The notes beneath the pieces are model-generated. The model had not been told where the DNA came from. It did no database searches and worked only from the letters and a program-made list of their open reading frames with translations. Both the position numbers and the translations under genes were made by a program. Shown piece after piece: positions 1-4,879 of a stretch of 6,207 bases of DNA. The DNA is from JBBIRT01 sp037441725 (lineage in GTDB: Bacteria; Desulfobacterota; BSN033; UBA1163), in NCBI GenBank assembly GCA_037441725.1, contig JBBIRT010000170.1:1-6207 (forward strand), read 5' to 3'. Numbering within the stretch: the first letter of the stretch is position 1; each line of letters starts with the position of its first letter.

Positions 1-29
1 CCTATGGATAACTCTTCGGAACACGTGAA

Positions 30-110
30 TCACGTACTTTTCGAACAAAGCCAAATTTTTAAATGCCCTTCAATTCGGGTTACAGGGTCTATGGTAATTC
101 GTTTAGCCAT
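30..110 (-). pseudogene. [NiFe] hydrogenase large subunit, 5' fragment, broken after about 19 codons
   Basis: Reading on the minus strand from the ATG at 110-108, the first residues are MAKRITIDPVTRIEGHLKI. This is the conserved N terminus of group 1 [NiFe] hydrogenase large subunits, the subunit that carries the Ni-Fe active site. The ATG directly abuts the TAA stop of the small-subunit gene, the usual small-then-large order with likely translational coupling. After codon 19 (position 54) the match ends: the next codons read WLCSKST and then TGA at 32-30. The family would continue with an acidic/hydrophobic strand and, further on, the first CxxC nickel ligands. Neither of the other two minus-strand frames to the left of 54 resumes a hydrogenase-like sequence. 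The gene may be truncated by a rearrangement or insertion, or the first ~50 bases may be a misassembled contig end. Identity of the fragment is secure; its status as a true pseudogene is not. Confidence 0.7.
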
Positions 111-1133
111 TTATAGTTCCACCTCCTTCTTGCTATTCTCTTGATTGAAGAAACCAGCCTCTTTCATGGCAAAGATTCTTTCTGAAAATTCACTTTCAGC
201 AGTATAAAGGGGAGACATATCCATGTAAAATTCAGGCTGAGAACATCCCATACAGACAGCTCCACAATCAATGCAAAAATTAATTCCATCATTCCATCTT
301 CGAATGGAACAGTCTGAATTAGTCAGAGGGCCTTTACAACCCTTTTGAGCAAGGCACCATTCTTTCTGACTGGGATCATTCCAATCTTCGAGAAAACGGT
401 TGGCATCAAAATGTGCTCGCCATCTGCAGTTATCATGAATCGATTCAGCAAAGTAGATTAATGGGCGGCCAAGATTGTCAAGAGGTGGAACTTTTCCTGT
501 CGTTAAGAAGTAAAGGATGGTTCCAGCCAGGTGATCTGGATGGACGGGACAGGTTGGAAGGTTAATGATGGTCTTTCCGGAAAGTGCTTTATTCAGTCCG
601 GTTCCTTTGGAAGGGGTAGCAGCAGGAATTCCGCCATAGGTTGCACAGGCCCCAACGGCAATAATCGCTCCAGCCTTTTGAGCAGCTTCTACTAAAATCG
701 CTTTGAAAGAGCGGCCTCCTACCATACAGAAGCGGTCATCTGCAGAGGGGACAGAACCTTCAACCACAAGCACATAACCTCCATCTTTTACCGTATCGTG
801 ATAAACCTTTTCAGCCAGGTGTCCTGCTGCGGCCATGGCTGTCTCATGGTATCTTAATGAAATTTTATCCAATAGGATGGTCGTCGAAGGGGGATTAAGG
901 ATTTGGGTAAAGGAGATTGAACATCCAGCACAGTCCTGTCCTTCCAGCCAGAGGACTGGAGGTTTCTTAGAAGCCCTTTCCATTGCCTGGGCGATCTTAG
1001 TGGTAAATTCAAACTGTGAAATCCCAAACAAGGCAGCCATTGATGCAGAATATTTTAGGAAATCTCTTCGACTTACCCCATGGGATTCAATAAAACTCAG
1101 GAGATCTTTTTTTAATTTTTCACCTTCCTTCAT
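111..1133 (-). CDS. Periplasmic [NiFe] hydrogenase small subunit (Tat-exported, group 1)
   Basis: This is the electron-transfer subunit of a group 1 [NiFe] hydrogenase, which passes electrons from the Ni-Fe site of the large subunit through three Fe-S clusters during periplasmic H2 oxidation. Length is 340 aa. A Tat signal is visible: SRRDFLK with R22-R23, a hydrophobic stretch, and an AQA motif at 48-50 as a plausible cleavage site. Proximal-cluster cysteines are C68, C71, C163 and C195 (in GQDCAGC, GACATYGG and LPTCPVHP). Distal-cluster ligands are H233, C236, C260 and C266. Medial-cluster ligands are C275, C294 and C297, with additional cysteines C287 and C290 nearby. There is no C-terminal membrane helix, so the enzyme is probably soluble or peripherally bound, unlike HyaA-type subunits. 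A strong AAGGAGGT lies 5 bases upstream of the ATG (1139-1146 on the plus strand), which fixes the start. The large-subunit ATG follows the stop with no gap. Family assignment is certain; the exact subgroup is not. Confidence 0.97.
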   Translation of the reverse strand: MKEGEKLKKDLLSFIESHGVSRRDFLKYSASMAALFGISQFEFTTKIAQAMERASKKPPVLWLEGQDCAGCSISFTQILNPPSTTILLDKISLRYHETAMAAAGHLAEKVYHDTVKDGGYVLVVEGSVPSADDRFCMVGGRSFKAILVEAAQKAGAIIAVGACATYGGIPAATPSKGTGLNKALSGKTIINLPTCPVHPDHLAGTILYFLTTGKVPPLDNLGRPLIYFAESIHDNCRWRAHFDANRFLEDWNDPSQKEWCLAQKGCKGPLTNSDCSIRRWNDGINFCIDCGAVCMGCSQPEFYMDMSPLYTAESEFSERIFAMKEAGFFNQENSKKEVEL

Positions 1134-1493
1134 AAATAACCTCCTTGGGGTATGATAGAAATCCTCAATATCGTATTTTAATTAAGAAACTTGAGTATAT
1201 TTAATACACCCCCCCTTTCTTTCTTGAGATTTATTTTTACACAAGTGAGGTAAATTTCTAATATTTTCTAAAGGTAATGTTATTAATATAAGATTCTGAA
1301 AAAAATCAAGTTCTTGAAAGATTAGGAAGATAGGGTATTCATCAATGGTACCAAACGATTAAAGGTATTTGCTCTTGCCTGCCCCGGACAGGAGAAGGCT
1401 TTTCCACCCCACTTCCTCGGTCTAAAAAGTCTTGTTTAAATATTTTTTCAGAACTTTTTTAAAAATTATTCCTGAGAATGATTTAAAAAAGGA

Positions 1494-1522
1494 TTGATAT
1501 TCTAATGGGACTATGGTATTCA
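1494..1522 (+). promoter_or_regulatory. Weak candidate promoter for the coiled-coil gene
   Basis: TTGATA (1494-1499) matches the sigma70 -35 hexamer at five of six positions. It is followed after 17 bases by TATTCA (1517-1522), which matches the -10 hexamer only at its first three positions. Transcription would begin near 1529, leaving a leader of about 25 bases that contains the strong ribosome binding site at 1538-1546. The spacing is good but the -10 is poor, and such matches are common in AT-rich DNA. Confidence 0.3.
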
Positions 1523-1537
1523 AAAATTATTTTAAAG

Positions 1538-1546
1538 AGGAGGTGA
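1538..1546 (+). promoter_or_regulatory. Ribosome binding site fixing the start at 1555
   Basis: AGGAGGTGA is a near-perfect anti-16S match, 8 bases before the ATG at 1555. The upstream in-frame ATG at 1513 has no such site and would place this motif inside the coding sequence. The shorter protein is therefore the likely product. Confidence 0.85.
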
Positions 1547-1554
1547 GCAAATCA

Positions 1555-2094
1555 ATGGATCAGGAGACGAAGGATTATTTGGAGAAAAGATTATTAGGCT
1601 TAGCCTTTAGGGATGATGTTGAGAAATTAAGACAGGAGTTGAAGGTGAATTTTAAACAATTAAGAGAAGAGGAAAAAACGAATTTAAATGCGTGGAGAGA
1701 AGAGTTTAAGAAGGAGTTCGAAAGGTTTGAGAAAAAGAACAAGAATGGAGTTGGACCGATTCAGGAGATGATCAATCAGGATTTTGAAAGGATCAGTAAG
1801 GAAATACAGAATTTTATTGAGAAATTTAACCTATTGAAGGAAGATATAAAGTCTATGATGGATCACTCCATAAAGGAGATGGGAGCTTCCCTTCACCTCA
1901 AGGAGGGGATGGAGAACTTTAAAGAAGGAATCAAACCCTTGTTGGATGAGATGGCCCTTCTCAGAGAGAAGATGAAAGAAGGATTTGTTGAAACCAGAGA
2001 AGAGTTGGGTTCGATGATGAAATTTTCTTATGCTGACCTTGAGAAGCGATTGGAGGCGCGAATCAAAGCCCTGGAGAAAATGGTTTTCCCATAA
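1555..2094 (+). CDS. Uncharacterised charged coiled-coil protein
   Basis: I do not recognise a named family. From the ATG at 1555 the product is 179 aa, extremely rich in Glu and Lys, without cysteine, signal peptide or membrane segment, so it should be cytoplasmic. Nearly the whole length reads as amphipathic helix with heptad-like hydrophobic spacing. Helical blocks run at roughly residues 5-60, 68-110 and 112-178, separated by a short NGVGP turn near 64-68. The motif EKRL occurs near the N terminus (EKRLLGLAFRDDVEKLR) and again near the C terminus (LEKRLEARIKALE), which might reflect internal similarity or simple low complexity. An earlier in-frame ATG at 1513 would add 14 residues but lacks a ribosome binding site. 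The gene stands alone, with a long non-coding region upstream and ftsY converging 17 bases downstream. A structural or scaffolding role is possible but cannot be inferred from sequence alone. That it is a real gene is supported by the strong RBS and the uninterrupted, consistent composition. Confidence 0.8.
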   Translation: MDQETKDYLEKRLLGLAFRDDVEKLRQELKVNFKQLREEEKTNLNAWREEFKKEFERFEKKNKNGVGPIQEMINQDFERISKEIQNFIEKFNLLKEDIKSMMDHSIKEMGASLHLKEGMENFKEGIKPLLDEMALLREKMKEGFVETREELGSMMKFSYADLEKRLEARIKALEKMVFP

Positions 2095-2111
2095 TGGGAT
2101 ATATTCCAAAG

Positions 2112-3029
2112 TTAAAACAAGGCCTGGACAAATTCTGTGGCATTAAATTCCTTCAGGTCATCCATTCCTTCACCCACTCCCACATATCGAATAGGAATTT
2201 TCAACTCCTCTGTGATACCTACAATGATTCCCCCCTTGGCCGTTCCGTCCAATTTGGTCAAGGCAATCCCTGTCACCCCAACCGCCTCATGGAAGAGTTT
2301 TGCTTGTGTGATGGCATTCTGGCCGGTGGTTGCGTCGAGGACGAGGAGAATCTCATGAGGAGCCCCAGGATTTTCTCTCCCAATGATCCGCTTCACCTTT
2401 TTTAACTCTTCCATCAAGTTGACCTTGGTGTGGAGCCTACCTGCTGTATCGATGAAGACAAGATCGGCATCCCTCGCTCTTGCAGCATGGATAGCATCAA
2501 AGGCGACCGCTGAAGGATCTGATCCTTTGGATTGTTTAATGAGATCCGCTCCCACTCGATGGGCCCAGATTTCAAGTTGCTCTATTGCAGCAGCCCGGAA
2601 GGTGTCCGCAGCTCCGACTAAAACCTTTTTCCCCTGAGATGAATATTGATAGGCGATCTTACCTATGGTTGTGGTTTTTCCGCCACCATTGACTCCAACC
2701 ACCATAAAGACAAAGGGTTTTGTTTTAGAGAAGTCAATTACGAGGGGGTTTTCTCCAGATTTTAATATTCTTAAGATTTCGGATTTAATAAATCCTTTTA
2801 CCTTTTCAGGTTCTTTCAGCTCCCCTCTTTTCAAGCCCTGGCGGACTCCCTCAATCAATTGACTGGAGGTCTTTACCCCGAGATCGGCTTCAAAGAGGAG
2901 GGCCTCTAATTCATCCAGGAGATCCTGATCGATCTCTTTCTTTCCAAGAAAGAGCCGGTCCATCTTTTCAACAAATCCCTGATGGGTTTTTGAAAGCCCC
3001 TGTTTTAATTTTTCAAAAAATTTCCACAT
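2112..3029 (-). CDS. ftsY: Signal recognition particle receptor FtsY
   Basis: FtsY is the SRP receptor GTPase that docks ribosome-nascent chain-SRP complexes at the inner membrane for co-translational insertion through SecYEG. The 305 aa product comprises an N-terminal helical N domain (about 1-95) and a GTPase G domain. Visible motifs are the P-loop GVNGGGKT (112-119), the SRP-GTPase insertion motif DTFRAAAIEQL (142-152), DTAGR (194-198), TKLD (258-261, guanine specificity), and the C-terminal closing motif GVGEGMDDLKEF (284-295). The long acidic A domain of E. coli FtsY is absent; the short basic/hydrophobic start MWKFFEKLKQGL probably serves as the lipid-binding helix, as in other compact FtsY proteins. 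The ATG at 3029 is preceded by AAGGAAGGT about 11 bases upstream. The gene follows the GYD-domain gene after 31 bases on the same strand, so they are probably co-transcribed. Confidence 0.97.
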   Translation of the reverse strand: MWKFFEKLKQGLSKTHQGFVEKMDRLFLGKKEIDQDLLDELEALLFEADLGVKTSSQLIEGVRQGLKRGELKEPEKVKGFIKSEILRILKSGENPLVIDFSKTKPFVFMVVGVNGGGKTTTIGKIAYQYSSQGKKVLVGAADTFRAAAIEQLEIWAHRVGADLIKQSKGSDPSAVAFDAIHAARARDADLVFIDTAGRLHTKVNLMEELKKVKRIIGRENPGAPHEILLVLDATTGQNAITQAKLFHEAVGVTGIALTKLDGTAKGGIIVGITEELKIPIRYVGVGEGMDDLKEFNATEFVQALF

Positions 3030-3060
3030 CGATTTTTCTTACCTTCCTTAAATGGACCCT

Positions 3061-3369
3061 TTAATCTTTCTTTATGGCCTTAGCCATACCCATTTCCTTG
3101 ACCAAGTCTTCAATGGTGATGGCCGCCATGGTTAGGGGGGTAAGGGTCCCCCGGGAGCCTAACTGAGCGGCTACACGGGCAATGACCTGATTATTGGCCG
3201 CCTCAAGGATATTGACGAAATCGTATGGGCCGAGTAAGGCATACTGGGCAACAATTTTTGCCCCCATCTCTTCGACCTCTTTGTTAACATCCCAGATCCG
3301 ACCAGGGTTTTTGATCAATGTTTTTCTCCCTTCCTCTGTCAAGGTAGTCAACATTACAAAGTAAGGCAT
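3061..3369 (-). CDS. GYD-domain protein
   Basis: This is a 102 aa protein of the GYD family, small alpha/beta proteins of unknown biochemical role named for a Gly-Tyr-Asp motif; here the motif reads LLGPYDFVNILEA, so the Tyr-Asp is kept and Gly-Pro precedes it. The N terminus MPYFVMLTTLTEEGRKT and the later segment VAAQLGSRGTLTPLTMAAI are also typical. The fold is likely ferredoxin-like and dimeric or oligomeric (family-level inference). The reading frame is open back to an ATG at 3402, but the start at 3369 is better: AAAGGAGG lies 7 bases upstream, and the likely promoter (-10 at 3398-3403) makes transcription begin downstream of 3402. The gene precedes ftsY by 31 bases on the same strand. 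The linkage to ftsY does not by itself reveal a function. No signal peptide or membrane segment is visible. Confidence 0.9.
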   Translation of the reverse strand: MPYFVMLTTLTEEGRKTLIKNPGRIWDVNKEVEEMGAKIVAQYALLGPYDFVNILEAANNQVIARVAAQLGSRGTLTPLTMAAITIEDLVKEMGMAKAIKKD

Positions 3370-3376
3370 GGTCATT

Positions 3377-3384
3377 CCTCCTTT
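3377..3384 (-). promoter_or_regulatory. Ribosome binding site of the GYD-domain gene
   Basis: On the minus strand AAAGGAGG is followed by 7 bases and the ATG at 3369-3367. Another in-frame ATG (3375-3373) begins only one base after the site, too close to use it well. This decides the start. Confidence 0.85.
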
Positions 3385-3397
3385 CAGATTTTGATCC

Positions 3398-3427
3398 ATC
3401 ATAATTGATGATTCAAGCTTCTGTCAA
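3398..3427 (-). promoter_or_regulatory. Sigma70-like promoter for GYD gene and ftsY
   Basis: On the minus strand a perfect TTGACA (3427-3422) is followed after 18 bases by TATGAT (3403-3398), five of six matches to the -10 consensus. Initiation would fall near 3391, giving a leader of about 20 bases that contains the ribosome binding site of the GYD gene. This is the best promoter in the window. Confidence 0.75.
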
Positions 3428-3476
3428 TTGTTATTCTCATAAAATTCCTATCCTCATTGCTTCAAATCCCATAGGG

Positions 3477-3505
3477 TTGACAAACTGAATGAATTCCATT
3501 AGGTT
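3477..3505 (+). promoter_or_regulatory. Candidate promoter for the maf operon
   Basis: A perfect TTGACA (3477-3482) is followed after 17 bases by TAGGTT (3500-3505), which keeps T, A and the final T of the -10 hexamer. Initiation from this pair would fall at about 3512, only a base or two before the maf ATG at 3514, so the transcript would be essentially leaderless. The -35 is convincing, the -10 is poor, and another pair further upstream cannot be excluded. Confidence 0.4.
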
Positions 3506-3513
3506 ATGAAAAA

Positions 3514-4119
3514 ATGGTAAATCGATTAATCCTTGCCTCCACATCACCACGTCGATATGAATTGCTAAGGCAGATGGGTCTTGAATTTGATGTCATTCCA
3601 AGTAGAGTGGAAGAGATTGAAATTTCTTTAGAAACCCCTCAAGAACATGTGCTTCGTTTGGCCGAAAGAAAAGTAAGGGATGTGGCCATTCATTATCCAA
3701 ATCGATGGGTCATTGCAGCGGATACGATTGTGTATATCCATGAAAGGATCTTAGGAAAACCGAAAAATCGAGAAGAAGCCATGGAGATGCTCCATCGGCT
3801 CAGTGGTAAAGAACATATGGTTTTGACTGGTTTTTCTGTCTACCATTTAGAGAAGGGGAAGGGAGACAAAGAAGTTCTCCAGACCAAGGTGAAGGTAAAG
3901 AGTCTGACTCTCTCTGAGATGGAGTGGTATGTGCATACTGGAGAGCCTTTCGATAAAGCAGGAGGGTATGCCATTCAGGGAATAGGGGCCTTCATGATTG
4001 AATCAATCCAAGGATCATATACGAATGTGGTGGGTCTTCCCCTGTGCGAATTGATTCAGATGCTCCAACGCTTGGGAGCCATTACCATTTCAGATCGTGG
4101 AATTCAAATTTTAGATTAA
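3514..4119 (+). CDS. maf: Maf family nucleotide pyrophosphatase, MafA/YhdE type
   Basis: Maf proteins hydrolyse the alpha-beta bond of nucleoside triphosphates to monophosphate and pyrophosphate. The YhdE-type branch prefers dTTP, UTP and modified uridine nucleotides, and is thought to clean the nucleotide pool or arrest division. The 201 aa cytosolic product has the N-terminal substrate motif LILASTSPRRYELL (residues 5-18), the catalytic segment VIAADTIV with D70, the GKP at 81-83, the LSGKEH motif (96-101) and the C-terminal block DKAGGYAIQG (147-156) followed by GSYTNVVGLPL (167-177). DKAG-GYAIQG is closer to YhdE than to YceF, so dTTP/UTP specificity is the better guess. The start is set by the SPRR motif lying 11 residues in; there is only a weak AGGT upstream. 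yggS begins 4 bases after the stop, so this is the first gene of an operon. Confidence 0.95.
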   Translation: MVNRLILASTSPRRYELLRQMGLEFDVIPSRVEEIEISLETPQEHVLRLAERKVRDVAIHYPNRWVIAADTIVYIHERILGKPKNREEAMEMLHRLSGKEHMVLTGFSVYHLEKGKGDKEVLQTKVKVKSLTLSEMEWYVHTGEPFDKAGGYAIQGIGAFMIESIQGSYTNVVGLPLCELIQMLQRLGAITISDRGIQILD

Positions 4120-4123
4120 AGAG

Positions 4124-4804
4124 ATGTCAAACATCAGAGAGAATCTCTTAAGGGTGAAAGAGAGGATAGAAAAAGCAGCCCTTAGGGCTGGAAGAGATCC
4201 CGAAAAAATTAAGTTGGTGGCTGTCTCTAAGACTGTTGATGTGGCCAGAATCAAAGAAGCCATTGAGTCAGGGGTCTCCATCCTTGGAGAGAATTATGTT
4301 CAAGAGGCAAGGAAAAAGATTGAGGAGATTGGGAAGTCCGTTTCATGGCACTTTATTGGCCATCTTCAATCCAATAAGGCAAAATATGTTGTTAAGCTCT
4401 TCGATATGTTACATTCTTTAGACAATGTTCACCTGGCAGAAGAATTAAATCACAGAGCCGAACAGGCCAATCAAAGGCTACGCGTTTTAATAGAAGTCAA
4501 TCTTTCAGGAGAGATGACGAAATTTGGAACCCAAGAGGGGAAAATATTGGATCTCGTTCATCGAGTTTTTCAATTGAGAAACCTTTCCTTAGAAGGATTG
4601 ATGACCATGCCACCTTATTTTGATTTGCCCGAAATGGCACGTCCTTATTATAGGAAACTTCGGGAGTTAAAAGAAAAATTGGACAGAGAGGGCATGCCAT
4701 TGAAAGAGCTCTCGATGGGGATGTCCAATGACTTTGAGATTGCTGTGGAAGAAGGGGCTACCTATGTTCGAATCGGAACTGCGATCTTTGGGCCAAGAAC
4801 ATAG
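4124..4804 (+). CDS. yggS: YggS/PLPBP family pyridoxal phosphate homeostasis protein
   Basis: This family is a single-domain PLP-binding TIM barrel without known enzymatic activity; it buffers PLP and its loss disturbs B6 vitamer and amino-acid balance. The 226 aa length is typical. K36 in LVAVSKT (31-37) is the expected PLP Schiff-base lysine. Other family blocks are LGENYVQEA (54-62), WHFIGHLQSNK (75-85), IEVNLSGEMTKFG (123-135), LEGLMTM (156-162), LSMGMSNDFEIA (196-207) and VRIGTAIFG (215-223), where Ser and the RIGT segment bind the cofactor phosphate. It starts 4 bases after maf with no clear ribosome binding site, suggesting translational coupling. It sits two genes upstream of lysA, itself a PLP enzyme, so shared expression with a PLP user is plausible. 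In other bacteria the gene is often beside proC or the sep/ylm cell-division genes, which are not seen here. Confidence 0.96.
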   Translation: MSNIRENLLRVKERIEKAALRAGRDPEKIKLVAVSKTVDVARIKEAIESGVSILGENYVQEARKKIEEIGKSVSWHFIGHLQSNKAKYVVKLFDMLHSLDNVHLAEELNHRAEQANQRLRVLIEVNLSGEMTKFGTQEGKILDLVHRVFQLRNLSLEGLMTMPPYFDLPEMARPYYRKLRELKEKLDREGMPLKELSMGMSNDFEIAVEEGATYVRIGTAIFGPRT

Positions 4805-4824
4805 AAATAAAATCTGAAGCAAGT

Positions 4825-4848
4825 AATCCGAGGAGGATTCTTTTTTTT
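4825..4848 (+). terminator. Possible weak terminator or attenuator between yggS and the lipoprotein gene
   Basis: AATCC (4825-4829) can pair with GGATT (4835-4839) around a five-base loop, and one C later eight T follow (4841-4848). The order stem, then T-run is right for an intrinsic terminator, but the stem is only five pairs with two G-C, so termination would be partial at best. It could reduce rather than block read-through from maf-yggS into the lipoprotein and lysA. A run of seven C follows at 4852-4858. Confidence 0.4.
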
Positions 4849-4868
4849 ATTCCCCCCCATGTAGGAGT

Positions 4869-4873
4869 AGGAG
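4869..4873 (+). promoter_or_regulatory. Ribosome binding site for a TTG start
   Basis: AGGAG lies 6 bases before the TTG at 4880. It is the second copy of a tandem TAGGAG repeat (4862-4867 and 4868-4873). It supports TTG initiation, which is needed to include the basic start of the lipoprotein signal peptide. Confidence 0.7.
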
Positions 4874-4879
4874 CCAATA

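Larger units (their letters stand above)
1134..1554. other. Divergent intergenic region between hydrogenase and coiled-coil gene
   Basis: About 420 bases separate the divergent start codons and I see no convincing gene in either direction. Most of it is AT-rich. Visible structure: a run of seven C at 1209-1215; a direct repeat of CTTGAG at 1190-1195 and 1223-1228, 33 bases apart; and a GC-richer segment at about 1371-1425 with two overlapping dyads. I found no sigma54 -24/-12 pair and no convincing -35/-10 pair for the hydrogenase. The best hydrogenase-side candidate, TTGATT with TTAATA at 17 bases on the minus strand near 1280-1310, is weak. The promoters of both flanking genes must lie here unless transcription enters from outside. 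Confidence 0.6.

Noticed and set aside
835..1155. Plus-strand open frame of 106 codons inside the hydrogenase gene
   Set aside because: It is fully antisense to the well-supported small subunit, has no family resemblance and no ribosome binding site.
1134..1512. Riboswitch or CRISPR repeat in the long intergenic region
   Set aside because: No recognisable riboswitch core and no regularly spaced repeats were found; only short dyads and a six-base direct repeat are present.
1513..1554. Upstream in-frame start for the coiled-coil protein
   Set aside because: It has no ribosome binding site, whereas AGGAGGTGA precedes the ATG at 1555 at ideal spacing.
2094..2405. Plus-strand open frames over the 3' half of ftsY
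   Set aside because: They are antisense to conserved GTPase motifs of ftsY and their translations look like shadow frames.
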